From positions 124,001 through 188,000 of the forward strand of contig JAPPGH010000054.1 in NCBI GenBank assembly GCA_026914155.1: 64,000 bases of DNA, given 5' to 3'. Below the pieces are notes generated by a model. It was not told the DNA's origin, made no database searches, and was given only the letters and a program-made list of their open reading frames with translations. The stretch is from Candidatus Palauibacter rhopaloidicola (GTDB lineage Bacteria; Gemmatimonadota; Gemmatimonadetes; Palauibacterales; Palauibacteraceae). Shown piece after piece: positions 9,158-18,289 of the stretch (its first letter is position 1; each line of letters opens with the position of its first letter). Position numbers and translations under genes: made by a program.

Positions 9158-10045
9158 CTATCGGGCCGGTGCGACCCCCTCCGCGATACTCACTTCGGCC
9201 GCTCCGAAGAAGCCGAACGCAAACCGGTGCGGACGGTCCAGATTCACGACGTTACCCCGGATGGTGGCCGGCGGGATGGAGAAGGGGTTCGCCGAACCGA
9301 GCGCGTTCTGCTCGAAGAGCGCGTAGTAGTAGTCGTAGCCCAGCCTCGAGAGCGAGATCTGCCGGATCTCCGCGTGTTCGCCGGGCACGATGGCAATCTC
9401 ATCGTTCGGCTGGAAGCCGATCACATCCTGCCCGTCGTACAGTTCGTCCCGGCTCACGAGATTGATCGCGTTTCCGGGATCCGGCGGGATCTCGTTCACT
9501 CCCTCCACCAGTTGTTCCCACAGGTAGTAGTTCGGGACCCCGGCCGGATCCGCGAAGTCGATCGAGGCCCGGTAGCCTTCCTCGTCGATGAAGAGCGTCT
9601 CCTCTTCGTAGACGAAGTACAGCGAATCGATCGGGGGCACCTCCCGCAGCGGAGCCGACGCCTCGTACACGTCGCCCCCGTACTCGAGGAAGAGCGTGTA
9701 CGTCTCGCCGACGCGCGCGAAGAGATGTTCCGTCCCGTACAGGCCCGGCTCGATCTCCGGGAACGAATAGGCACGGCCGGCCCCGTCGACGACCGTGACG
9801 ATGGCCCCCGTCGCCGGTGGGGTCGGCCGGCTGTCGAAAAAGCCCGCCGTCGTCGACAGTCGGATGCGCTGCCTGCCGCTCGGCGCATCCTTGATGCGTT
9901 CGATCCGCCCTTCCACGACGAGCCTTGGCACGGGGTCCGGAATGTCGACGTCCACGACCCGTTCGCAGCCCGCCGCCGCAAGGCACCCGGCCAACGCGAG
10001 CAGGCGGCCCGCCGTCACCGCGCGATTCCCGCCGCCGCCACCCAT
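9158..10045 (-). CDS. DUF4249-family lipoprotein
   Basis: 295 residues with a lipoprotein signal ending LAAAGCERVVDVDIPD; the Cys followed by a short acidic stretch and an Ig-like beta-rich domain is typical of DUF4249. The ATG at 10045 shares one base with the TGA of the TonB receptor (TGATG), so the pair is translationally coupled. DUF4249 proteins commonly sit beside TonB-dependent receptors, presumably as surface lipoprotein partners in uptake (family knowledge); the ligand is unknown. Confidence 0.85.
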   Translation of the reverse strand: MGGGGGNRAVTAGRLLALAGCLAAAGCERVVDVDIPDPVPRLVVEGRIERIKDAPSGRQRIRLSTTAGFFDSRPTPPATGAIVTVVDGAGRAYSFPEIEPGLYGTEHLFARVGETYTLFLEYGGDVYEASAPLREVPPIDSLYFVYEEETLFIDEEGYRASIDFADPAGVPNYYLWEQLVEGVNEIPPDPGNAINLVSRDELYDGQDVIGFQPNDEIAIVPGEHAEIRQISLSRLGYDYYYALFEQNALGSANPFSIPPATIRGNVVNLDRPHRFAFGFFGAAEVSIAEGVAPAR

Positions 10046-12447
10046 CAGAAGTTCCACCGGTAGCTGATGCTGGGCACCAGGCCGAACACGGCCGTCTCCA
10101 CCGCCTCGGTGACCGTGCGCGAGTCCCGGTTCTGGCGGAAGGCGATCGCCTGCGCGTTGAAGCGGTTGTACACGTTGAAGAGCCCGAACTGGAGTTCTCC
10201 CCGGCCCCACCTCCTGGTGGCCGACACGTCCAGACGATGATAGGCCGGAAGGCGCCTGGCGTTCCGCGGCCCGTACTCGCCGAGAATCAGACCCGCGAAC
10301 TCATACCGCGCGACGGGGTATGTCGTCGGCAGCCCCGTGGCGAAGACGAAGTTCGCCCCGAGGCTCCAGTCATCGCCGAACCTGTACAGTCCCGTCAGGG
10401 CGAAATCGTGCGTCCGGTCATAGGGCGATGGATACCAGTCTCCCCCGTTGACCCCGGGATCCGCCGCCGTGAGTCCGGGCGTCCGCTGATCCGAGCGGGC
10501 GAGGGTATAGCTCGCCCATCCGGTGAGGCGCCCGCGGGTCTTCCTCAGGAGGAACTCCAAGCCGTACCCGCGTCCCTCGCCCGGAAGGAGGAGCGTTTCG
10601 AGCCGCCGGCTGAAGTAGATGTCCGCCCCGTCCACGTAGTCGATCAGGTGGCGCGCCCGCTTGTGGTAGACCTCTCCCGAAAGCGCGTAGCGCCCACCGG
10701 CGAGGGCGGTCACGTAGCCGAGCGCGAACTGGTCCGCGACGTGCGGCTTCACGTACGGCCCCACGGGATCCCACAGGTCGAGCGGAGTCGGGGAGTTCGT
10801 GTTCGTCACCAACCGCAGGTACTGCCGCGTACGGGAGTAGCTCGCCTTGAGCGACGCGGCATCGCCGAGGCTGAAGCGCAACCCCAGCCGCGGTTCGAGG
10901 CCCCCGTAGGAGACGATCGTCTCCCCGTCCCCGTACCGCGTGCTGTCTACGATGGCGCCGGGCTCGTATCGGCCCAGCGCCGGACGATACACCACTGGCG
11001 CGTCGTTCTCGTAGTCGTAGACCGTCGTCGCGCCCCGGCGGATGAACCCGGCCGCCCGCAGCCCGTAGCGGAGCCCCAAGCGTCCGATCTCCGTTTCGTG
11101 CTCGATGTACGCCTCGGGAGCGATGCCCTTCCGGGACTCGAACTCCGTCGCGATGACCGCGGATCCTTCGCCGGGGGCGATGTTCGCGGGCTGGATCTCG
11201 TAGCTGCGGAGCCCCAGCCCGAATTCCAGCCGGTCCGAAGGGCCCACGTCCCACGACTCGTCAACGGTCACGCTGAAGTTGCGGATCCCCGCGTCGAGCG
11301 AGGCGGATTGAGCGTTGAAGCTGTTCTGTATGTGATACTCGTAGTCGCTGTAGGTCACGGTCAGATGGGAGAAGACCGGGCCGAACACGTGGTTCCAGCG
11401 CAGCGTGCCCGTCGCGTTCCCCCACCCGGCGGAGGCCTGGGTCCCGATCCGCAGCCGGTCGCGGCCGAAGTAGCCGGAGAGCATGACCTGGCCGGTGGCG
11501 CCGTAGCGCGCGTTCGCCTTGGCGTTGAGGTCATAGAAGTAGGCGGCGCTCTCCTGAATCGAGGGGTCGCTCGACAGACCCAGGAAGAGGTCCGCGTAGG
11601 TGCGGCGGCCCGCGACGAGCCAGGATCCTCTTCCGTCGAAGAGGGGCCCCTGGAGGCTCAGGCGGCTGGAGAGGAGGCCGATCGTCGCCGCCCCCTCGAA
11701 CTCACGCGAGTTCCCCTCGCGCTGGTGGATCTCCAGCACGGAGGAGAGTCGGCCGCCGTAGCGGGCCGGGATCCCGCCCTTGTAGAGGGTGACGTCCCCC
11801 ACAGCGTCCGAGTTGAAGGTCGAGAAGAGGCCGATGGCGTGGGCCGGATTGAACACCTCGGAGTCGTCGAGGCGAATCTGGTTCTCGTCGCCCGCGCCAC
11901 CGCGCACATTGATCGCGGTCGTCGCGTCGTTCGCCGTGCTGATGCCTGGATAGAGGGTCAGCGTGCGGATCGGGTCCGCCTCGCCGAGGACAAGCGGAAG
12001 TTCGGAAAGGGAGGGGACATCGAGCCGGACGACGCTCATGTCCACGCTCGCCGGGTCGAGGTCCGGAGGTTCCCGGTCGGCGGTCACCGTGAGTTCCGAC
12101 ACGATGACCGGCCTGAGGGGGAGCGCGAAGTCCAGCGAGGTCGTCCCCCGCAGATCCACGACCTCGGTCACGGTTGCGTAGCCGAGGCTGGTGACGCGGA
12201 TCGAGTACCGGCCGGGAGGCAGTTCGACCGAGTAGAACCCGAACCGGTTCGTCCCGATGACGAGGCCACGCTCCTCGATGTCGAGCCGGGCGGCCCGGAT
12301 CACCTCGTCGTTCTCCGCCACCCGCACGTAGCCCGACAGGCGAACCGGCTCCGGTTCCTGCGCGTATGCGCCGCTGGCTCCCGCCGCCGCCACGGCCCCT
12401 TGGGCCAGGGCCAGAATCGTCAGCGCCGGTCTGCTCTGGAAGCGAAT
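10045..12447 (-). CDS. TonB-dependent outer-membrane receptor with CarboxypepD_reg domain
   Basis: Outer-membrane receptor of about 780-800 residues. A carboxypeptidase-regulatory-like beta-sandwich (LSGYVRVAENDEVIRAARL) is followed by a plug domain (TLYPGISTANDATTAINVRGG) and a 22-strand-type barrel ending in aromatic-terminated strands (final residues SYRWNF). The only ATG/GTG/TTG start is a GTG at 12393 that would cut off most of the signal peptide. Reading on upstream in frame gives an ideal signal (RFQSRPALTILALAQGAVAA up to AYAQE) beginning at an ATT at 12447 with GGAG six bases upstream, so an AUU start is proposed. It is coupled to the DUF4249 gene. Confidence 0.87.
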   Translation of the reverse strand: MRFQSRPALTILALAQGAVAAAGASGAYAQEPEPVRLSGYVRVAENDEVIRAARLDIEERGLVIGTNRFGFYSVELPPGRYSIRVTSLGYATVTEVVDLRGTTSLDFALPLRPVIVSELTVTADREPPDLDPASVDMSVVRLDVPSLSELPLVLGEADPIRTLTLYPGISTANDATTAINVRGGAGDENQIRLDDSEVFNPAHAIGLFSTFNSDAVGDVTLYKGGIPARYGGRLSSVLEIHQREGNSREFEGAATIGLLSSRLSLQGPLFDGRGSWLVAGRRTYADLFLGLSSDPSIQESAAYFYDLNAKANARYGATGQVMLSGYFGRDRLRIGTQASAGWGNATGTLRWNHVFGPVFSHLTVTYSDYEYHIQNSFNAQSASLDAGIRNFSVTVDESWDVGPSDRLEFGLGLRSYEIQPANIAPGEGSAVIATEFESRKGIAPEAYIEHETEIGRLGLRYGLRAAGFIRRGATTVYDYENDAPVVYRPALGRYEPGAIVDSTRYGDGETIVSYGGLEPRLGLRFSLGDAASLKASYSRTRQYLRLVTNTNSPTPLDLWDPVGPYVKPHVADQFALGYVTALAGGRYALSGEVYHKRARHLIDYVDGADIYFSRRLETLLLPGEGRGYGLEFLLRKTRGRLTGWASYTLARSDQRTPGLTAADPGVNGGDWYPSPYDRTHDFALTGLYRFGDDWSLGANFVFATGLPTTYPVARYEFAGLILGEYGPRNARRLPAYHRLDVSATRRWGRGELQFGLFNVYNRFNAQAIAFRQNRDSRTVTEAVETAVFGLVPSISYRWNF

Positions 12448-12502
12448 GTCGGTCTCCGTCCGAGGCGGGAGGCCCGCTCGTCCGCGGGGTTATCCGCGGG
12501 GG

Positions 12503-13276
12503 TTAATCGGGAAGCGTGAGGACCTGGCCCGGATAGATCCGGCTCCCGCTCAGGTTGTTCGCGGATCGGAGCCGGGGCACGGTCGTGTCGTGGCGACGGG
12601 CGATCCCCCAGAGCGAATCGCCCGGCCTCACCCGGTATCGCCCTCCGCCGGCGACGTACTGCTGCTGCGCGCGCGTGATTCGCTCGACGTAAGCGGCGTA
12701 CTGCTGGGGGAAGATCGCCAAATGGTAGTGCGGCGGGTAGCGCTCCAGGGTCACCTCGAGCACGCCCGACCCCTCGAGCTGGAGCAGTACGCGCTCGAGC
12801 CACCCGCGGCACTTCGGGTCGGGGCGGCGCAGGTCGAGCGCCATGCCGGTGGGGTGTACGGAGCGGGGAGAGGCGTTGCTCGGCTGCTTGTTCTTCGGGC
12901 GCGTCAGGCTCGTGACGACGAGCCGCTCGCCGCAGGCGCTCCGGTACTGCCGGGCGAGCCGCGAGATGAACAGCTTGACCTCGGGCCGGGCGTAGGGGAA
13001 CGAGAGATCGTGGAGTACGTAGTCCCGCGACGCCGGCACTTGAACGAGATAGCCGTTGTCGACGAAGCGCTGTAACTGCGCGGGCGTGGCGATGTACGTG
13101 AAGTCGTGCTCGCGGGCGACGCGGTTCTGGCGGTCCAGGGACCTCGTGGACCCGCGGAGACTCTGTCCCGCGACCTCGCCGGGCACGGCCAGAAGGAGAG
13201 CCGACGCCGCAAAGAAAAGATGCGAATTTCGAAGGGACCGCGCGCGCCGGCGCGCCAACATCGTCCAGGTTTTCAC
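12503..13276 (-). CDS. DUF5715 / M15-like peptidase with C-terminal LysM domain
   Basis: 257-residue exported cell-wall protein. After a signal peptide ending VAGQ comes a domain with HPTGMALDL and HYHLAIF. These are the H-x6-D and HxH zinc-site pattern of D-Ala-D-Ala carboxypeptidases (M15/VanY) as found in DUF5715 proteins. A C-terminal LysM motif follows (YRVRPGDSLWGIARRHDTTV...). Likely role: binding to and trimming peptidoglycan in the periplasm. The GTG at 13276 is chosen because GGTGGAGG lies just upstream; a second GTG at 13300 is possible. It precedes the TonB receptor by about 55 bases on the same strand. Confidence 0.82.
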   Translation of the reverse strand: MKTWTMLARRRARSLRNSHLFFAASALLLAVPGEVAGQSLRGSTRSLDRQNRVAREHDFTYIATPAQLQRFVDNGYLVQVPASRDYVLHDLSFPYARPEVKLFISRLARQYRSACGERLVVTSLTRPKNKQPSNASPRSVHPTGMALDLRRPDPKCRGWLERVLLQLEGSGVLEVTLERYPPHYHLAIFPQQYAAYVERITRAQQQYVAGGGRYRVRPGDSLWGIARRHDTTVPRLRSANNLSGSRIYPGQVLTLPD

Positions 13277-13388
13277 GATGCCTCCACCCCGCTGATCCAC
13301 CCCACCCGAACTGCACCCGAACCCGAAACATAAGCCAAGAGGGCTTCGACGTTCAACTTTCGGCGGGCGGGAGGCGAGCCGGGACGCA

Positions 13389-14324
13389 CTACCGGTCGGC
13401 GCGGATCCCGAAGAAACGCTCCCGCCGGGCGAGCGCGTGGCGGATGGCGCCGGGGTCGGCGCGGGCGAATCGGATGGGCGTGCCGGGCCGGGCCTGCGCG
13501 AACGCGTCGAGCGCGGTCGGGTCGACGGAGCCGAGCTTCGCGTAGCCGCCGATCGTGGGGCGGTCCCGCATGAAGACGAGCGGCAGACCGTCGCCCGTGA
13601 CCTGAACGGTCCCGTCCACGAGCGGCGTCGAGTCGAGCACGCGCGGACCCGAACTCAGGGCGGGGCCGGCCAGTCGGCCCGCGGTTCTGTCGCTCGCCGG
13701 GTCGACGGTCCATTCCGCGTCGAACACCCGCTCCCGGTCCGCGTCCGAGAACTCGGCCCACTCGTAGCCGGAGATCAGCGGCAGCGTCAGCGAGGCCGTC
13801 TCGGGCGGGACGAGTTCCCGGGGCACGCGCCGCACCGGACAGGCGCGTTCGGGTTCGCGCCAGCGGAGGGGTTCGCCGGCGCGCAGGGGCCGGCCGAGCA
13901 GCCCCGGCCATCCGTCGCGCACGACGGCCGACGCGGAGCCGAACGCCGTGGGAACATCGAGGCCGCCGGGGAACGCGACGAAGGCGCGCATGCCGGTCGC
14001 GCTGTAGCCGAGCCGGAGCACCTGGCCCGGCCGTGCCCGAACGGTGCGCCAGGCACCCGTTTGGACGCCGTCGAGCGTGGCGGCGCAGTCCGCCCCTGTG
14101 AGCGCCACGGCCGTCTCGACGGCGAAGCGCAGGGCGAAGCCGCCCAGGGTGACCTCGAGCGCGGCCGCCGCAGGATCGTTGCCGAGCAGCCGGTTGGCCC
14201 ACAGGTACGCGCGCTGGTCCATCGCGCCCCCGGGAGCCAGCCCGGCGCGGCGACCGGTCCGCCGGCCCAGATCCTGGATCGTGCAGAACGGCCCCGGGCG
14301 GTCCACGACGCCGTGCGGGCTCAT
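13389..14324 (-). CDS. pxpC: 5-oxoprolinase subunit PxpC (biotin-dependent carboxyltransferase-like)
   Basis: 311-residue protein of the KipA/YbgK/urea-amidolyase C-terminal family. N-terminal GPFCTIQDLGRRTGRR and the following GGAMDQRAYLWANRLLGN are diagnostic of this family. PxpC works with PxpA and PxpB to open 5-oxoproline (pyroglutamate) to glutamate using ATP, in the cytoplasm. The ATG at 14324 overlaps the TGA of pxpB (ATGA). The gene order on this strand is pxpA, pxpB, pxpC, making a complete set. Confidence 0.93.
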   Translation of the reverse strand: MSPHGVVDRPGPFCTIQDLGRRTGRRAGLAPGGAMDQRAYLWANRLLGNDPAAAALEVTLGGFALRFAVETAVALTGADCAATLDGVQTGAWRTVRARPGQVLRLGYSATGMRAFVAFPGGLDVPTAFGSASAVVRDGWPGLLGRPLRAGEPLRWREPERACPVRRVPRELVPPETASLTLPLISGYEWAEFSDADRERVFDAEWTVDPASDRTAGRLAGPALSSGPRVLDSTPLVDGTVQVTGDGLPLVFMRDRPTIGGYAKLGSVDPTALDAFAQARPGTPIRFARADPGAIRHALARRERFFGIRADR

Positions 14325-14992
14325 CCGCCGGCAGCCTCGTACTCGTCCCGGTCGATCGAGCGGAACTCGACCGAGCCGCCCGGTCGAAAGCGCGCGATCC
14401 GCTCGGCGGCATCGGCGAACAGCGCCGAGGGCACGCGGCCGATCAGACGCCAGCCGCCCGGCCCCGCCGCCGGATAGATGCCGGTGCGCCGGTCCGCGAT
14501 CCCGACGGCTCCCGCTTCGACTCGCGGGCGGGGCGTCGTGAGGCGCGGCATCGCGATCCGCGCGTCCACGTCACCCATGTATGCGAACCCCGGCGCGAAC
14601 CCGGTCGCGAGTACCGCGTACGTCGCCCCGCTGTGGAGCCGCGCCACCTCCGCCACACCCACGCCCGCGTTCGCCGCCACGTCTTCGAGATCAGGGGCCA
14701 GTTCCGGATCGTAGCACACCGGCAGGGACATGGGGTCTTCCGCGTCGATCCGTGGCGTCGCGGCCAGGCACGCCTCAGCGGCGGCGGCGAGCGTGGACTC
14801 GACATCCGTCGGGTTCCAACTGCGGGGCGACCCCTCGACGAGCAGCCGGTTGAAGGCCGGAATCGTCGTGCGGAGATCCGGCAACGCGTCGTGCGCAAGG
14901 CGTTCGAGACGGAGGACGCGGGCGATTCCGTCCCGGTCGGGCGCCACCGGCAGCGTCACCAGGGCGCTCACCGGCCCCGGGAAAGTGATCAC
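14321..14992 (-). CDS. pxpB: 5-oxoprolinase subunit PxpB (KipI family)
   Basis: 223-residue allophanate-hydrolase subunit 1/KipI-type protein: SPRSWNPTDVESTL, VCYDPELAPDLEDVA, YAVLATGFAPGFAYMGDVD and GGWRLIGRVP match family blocks in order. It uses a GTG start at 14992, seven bases past the pxpA stop, and overlaps pxpC by four bases. In this subunit's family the KipI/PxpB protein forms a complex with PxpC. Confidence 0.93.
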   Translation of the reverse strand: MITFPGPVSALVTLPVAPDRDGIARVLRLERLAHDALPDLRTTIPAFNRLLVEGSPRSWNPTDVESTLAAAAEACLAATPRIDAEDPMSLPVCYDPELAPDLEDVAANAGVGVAEVARLHSGATYAVLATGFAPGFAYMGDVDARIAMPRLTTPRPRVEAGAVGIADRRTGIYPAAGPGGWRLIGRVPSALFADAAERIARFRPGGSVEFRSIDRDEYEAAGG

Positions 14993-14999
14993 CGGCGAA

Positions 15000-15731
15000 C
15001 TACCTGTCTTGCGGCACGAGTTCGCGGATGCGGCGGAGCACCGCCGTCGCGGAGGGGTTGTCGCCGTGCACGCAGAGCGTCTCGGCCGTCACGGGCAGCG
15101 GACCCTCGGGCGTCTCTACGAATCCGCCGAGGAGATTCGCCACATGGCCGGCCACGGCGTCCGCGTCGGAAAGGACGGCCCCGTCGATCCCGCGCGCCTG
15201 AAGACGCCCGTCCGCCGCGTAGGCTCGATCCGCGAAGGCCTCGAACGCCAGCGTCAACTCCGTATGCGCCAGCATCGCCGCGTGCCGCTCGCGCTCCGGC
15301 GTCGCCTGCAGGACGAAAACGAGCGACGGATCCAGGGCCGCCACGCCTTCCGCCAGCCGCGTGAGCAGCCGGTCGTCCGTCATCATGGCGAGGTACAGCG
15401 CTCCGTGGGGCTTCACGTGCCGCAGCCGGACGCCCAGCGCCGACGCCACGCCCTGCAGCGCCCCGATCTGCGCCTGCATCTCGAGCACCAGCGAGTCGAC
15501 CGGCCAGTCCAGCCGCAAACGCCCGAAGTTCCGCCGGTCGGGGTAGCCCGGATGCGCCCCCGCCTGCACGCCATGCTCGGCCGCCAGCTCGAGCGTGCGG
15601 GCCATCGTGTCGGGGTCTCCTGCATGGCCGCCGCAGGCGATGTTGGCCTGGTCGATCAGCGGCATCACCGCTTCGTCGGCCCCCTTCTCCCAGGGCCCGT
15701 AGCTCTCGCCCATGTCGCAGTTGATCAGCAT
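15000..15731 (-). CDS. pxpA: 5-oxoprolinase subunit PxpA (LamB/YcsF family)
   Basis: 243-residue cytoplasmic subunit with the hallmark N-terminus LINCDMGESYGPW, followed by IDQANIACGGHAGDP and GAHPGYPDRRNFGR; HVKPHGALY is the next conserved block. It starts pxpABC, whose product removes 5-oxoproline formed spontaneously from glutamine, glutamate and gamma-glutamyl compounds. The 5' region (15732-15884) is shared with a divergent M19 dipeptidase and presumably holds both promoters. Confidence 0.94.
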   Translation of the reverse strand: MLINCDMGESYGPWEKGADEAVMPLIDQANIACGGHAGDPDTMARTLELAAEHGVQAGAHPGYPDRRNFGRLRLDWPVDSLVLEMQAQIGALQGVASALGVRLRHVKPHGALYLAMMTDDRLLTRLAEGVAALDPSLVFVLQATPERERHAAMLAHTELTLAFEAFADRAYAADGRLQARGIDGAVLSDADAVAGHVANLLGGFVETPEGPLPVTAETLCVHGDNPSATAVLRRIRELVPQDR

Positions 15732-15884
15732 GCGGGAAGATACCCGTGCGGGACGGGCGCGCGCACCTGCGCCCCGCCAAGACGCCGCCCGGGAAGCGGC
15801 ATGGCTGGCGGCGCGCCGTCCGCCAAGCGAGAATCCATTATTGGCTGTTCTGCCGCTGCGTTTGTCAACGGGAGTCGGTGCAAC

Positions 15885-17081
15885 ATGATGCGAGTTCTCA
15901 CCCGGACGCCGGCGATGGCGGTGCTATCCGCGCTCGTCCTCGGGCTCGCGGCCGCGGATGCGCGCGCGCAGGAGGAGCATCTCGAGATCGCGAAACGCGT
16001 GCTGTCGAGCGTCCCCCTGTTCGACGGACACAACGACCTTCCCTGGGCCATCCGGAACGCGGAAGCGCCCCGCGACGTCCGCGCTTACGACATCTCGCGC
16101 CCCACCCCGGGCCACACCGATCTTGCCCGCCTGCGGGCCGGCGGCGTCGGGGCCCAGTTCTGGTCCGTCTACGTCCCCTCCTCGGTCATGTGGGACGGCG
16201 GCGGCGCGCGCATGCAGCTGGAGCAGATCGACATCGCGCTCCAGATCATCTCCGATCACCGCGAGGACCTGGGGCTCGCGCTCACCGCGGCGGATGTGAT
16301 GGACCAGTTCCACCGCGGCAAGGTCGCCTCGATGCTCGGCATGGAGGGGGGCCACGCGATCGAGAACTCGCTCGGCGCCCTGCGGGCCTTCTACGCGCTC
16401 GGCGTCCGCTACATGACGCTCACGCACAGCGCCAACCTCCCATGGGCCGACTCCTGCTGCGCGCTGCCCGAACTCGGAGGACTCTCCGCCTTCGGCAAGG
16501 AAGTCGTGCGCGAAATGAACTGGCTGGGCATGCTGGTCGACATCTCGCACGTGTCGCCGGGAAGCATGCACGACGCGCTCGACGTGACCGAGGCGCCCGT
16601 CATCTTCTCGCATTCCTCCGCCCGGGCGGTGACGGACCACCCGCGCAACGTGCCGGACGACGTGTTGCGCCGGCTGCCGGAGAACGGCGGCGTGGTCATG
16701 GTCACCTTCGTGGAGTCCTTCGTGAACCAGGAGGTCGCCAACTACGTCGGCCCCTCCGAAGGACGCCCGCGCGCCACCATGGCCGATGTCGTGGCGCATA
16801 TCGAGCACATCCGCGATGTGGCGGGTATCGACCACGTCGCGATCGGGGGCGACTACGACGGCATCGACCGGGGGCCGGTCGGGCTGGAGGACGTATCGAC
16901 GTACCCCGCCCTGTTCGCCGAACTTTCCCGTCGCGGGTGGTCCGAATCCGAACTCCGCGCCCTCGCGGCCGACAACCTGCTTCGCGTCATGCGGGCCGCC
17001 GAAGCGACCGCACGCCGGCTCCAGGCCGAACGCGATCCTTCCATGGCCACGATCGAAGAACTGGACGGGCTGGTGCCGTGA
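15885..17081 (+). CDS. Membrane dipeptidase (M19, renal dipeptidase family), exported
   Basis: 398-residue zinc dipeptidase. The signal peptide ends ADARAQE, then come FDGHNDLPWA (zinc HxD), SMLGMEGGHAIEN (zinc-bridging Glu region), HSSARAVTDHPRN (zinc His) and HVAIGGDYDGI (catalytic Asp region), in family order. It cleaves dipeptides, including Cys-Gly and sometimes D-amino-acid dipeptides. A GGAGTCGG element lies ten bases upstream of the ATG at 15885; an ATG at 15888 is equally possible. It is followed by two FAH-family genes and an amino-acid permease, and divergent from pxpABC, which fits peptide salvage. Confidence 0.92.
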   Translation: MMRVLTRTPAMAVLSALVLGLAAADARAQEEHLEIAKRVLSSVPLFDGHNDLPWAIRNAEAPRDVRAYDISRPTPGHTDLARLRAGGVGAQFWSVYVPSSVMWDGGGARMQLEQIDIALQIISDHREDLGLALTAADVMDQFHRGKVASMLGMEGGHAIENSLGALRAFYALGVRYMTLTHSANLPWADSCCALPELGGLSAFGKEVVREMNWLGMLVDISHVSPGSMHDALDVTEAPVIFSHSSARAVTDHPRNVPDDVLRRLPENGGVVMVTFVESFVNQEVANYVGPSEGRPRATMADVVAHIEHIRDVAGIDHVAIGGDYDGIDRGPVGLEDVSTYPALFAELSRRGWSESELRALAADNLLRVMRAAEATARRLQAERDPSMATIEELDGLVP

Positions 17082-17113
17082 GACCCGCTGTCCCCAACCG
17101 AGAGGAAAGACCC

Positions 17114-18289
17114 ATGAGAACCGCACTGCGCAGACGAACTTCGACCGGACGGGCCCTTCCGCTTGGAGTGATCGCGGTCCTCCTCTCCGCGGCCTCCGTC
17201 GCCGCCCAGGACGTCGCGGGCATCGTGCTCGTCGAACCGTTCAAGGTGGGGACGTTCGCGATCAGAGACGTCCCGCGCGTCGGGCTCGTGCTGCGCGACG
17301 CCTTCATCGTCGACATCGAACTGGCGAACGAAGTCCTCGAGCGGAACCGCGCGTATCCGAGGGTGCCGGCGCCCACGGACATGCTCGACCTCATCGGCCG
17401 CTACGAGTACGGCCTCCAGCGGCGCCTGTACGAGATCGTCAACGAGACGATCGCCTATCAGCGGCTCTCCGGCCCCACTCGCGCGGAGTACGTCTACGAC
17501 GTCGATGAGGTCCGGATCCTCCCGCCCATCATGTATCCGGGCAAGATCCTGAACGCGGCGAGCAACTTCTACAGCCGCGTGGCCGCGGACGCGCCCGAAG
17601 GCGAGCAGGAGGAGGCGGTCCGCCAGCGCCGTGAGAACCGGGGCGTGCCCTACCTCTACCTCAAGCCGTCGCGCGGCGCCGTGGTCGGGACCAGCGAGCG
17701 GATCGTGATTCCCCACGGCCGGAGCCAGACCGACTGGGAGGTGGAACTTGGAGTCGTCATGGGACGGGCGGCGAAGTACGTCGCCTCCGAGGATGCCCAG
17801 GCGACCGTATTCGGGTACACGGTGACGATCGACGTGTCCGACCGCGGCGGGCGTCCTCCGGGCGGCAATCCCACGGCTTCGGACTGGCTGGTCGAGAAGG
17901 GGCACGACACGTTCGCGCCGATGGGCCCGTGGATCGTCCCGAAGGAGTTTTACGGCGACCCGATGGAGATGCTGCGGCAGACTCTGGACGTCGGCGGCGA
18001 GCGCATGCAGGAGGCGACCGCGGGCGACATGATCCACACCCTGTGGGAGTTGATCGAATATGCCTCCTCGATCCTGACGCTGTTCCCGGGCGACGTGATC
18101 AACCTCGGCACCTCCGGCGGAGTCGGCATGGGCGAGGCGCGATTCCTGCAGCCGGGCGACGTCGTCACGGCGACGATCGACGGGATCGGCACGATCGAAC
18201 TCCCCGTGGTGGAAGGGCCGGAGCCTCTCGGCGAAACGGGCGTCCGGCTGCCGCCCGTGAGCACGTACCGGCGGGATCCCGGCTCATGA
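17114..18289 (+). CDS. Exported fumarylacetoacetate hydrolase-family protein, copy 1
   Basis: 391 residues. A signal peptide (n-region RRRTSTGR, cleavage after SVAAQ) precedes a FAH-fold domain: PPIMYPGKILNAASNFYSR, DWEVELGVVMGRAAKYV with the metal-ligand ExE, and FGYTVTIDVSDRGGRPPGG with the metal Asp. FAH enzymes hydrolyse or decarboxylate C-C bonds in 1,3-diketo acids and are normally cytoplasmic, so the export signal is unusual. GAGAGGAAAG lies just before the ATG. The stop overlaps the start of a second copy (ATGA). Confidence 0.87.
   Translation: MRTALRRRTSTGRALPLGVIAVLLSAASVAAQDVAGIVLVEPFKVGTFAIRDVPRVGLVLRDAFIVDIELANEVLERNRAYPRVPAPTDMLDLIGRYEYGLQRRLYEIVNETIAYQRLSGPTRAEYVYDVDEVRILPPIMYPGKILNAASNFYSRVAADAPEGEQEEAVRQRRENRGVPYLYLKPSRGAVVGTSERIVIPHGRSQTDWEVELGVVMGRAAKYVASEDAQATVFGYTVTIDVSDRGGRPPGGNPTASDWLVEKGHDTFAPMGPWIVPKEFYGDPMEMLRQTLDVGGERMQEATAGDMIHTLWELIEYASSILTLFPGDVINLGTSGGVGMGEARFLQPGDVVTATIDGIGTIELPVVEGPEPLGETGVRLPPVSTYRRDPGS

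Noticed and set aside
14730-17081. 783-residue reading of the dipeptidase
   Set aside because: Upstream part is antisense to pxpA/pxpB; the signal peptide starts at 15885.
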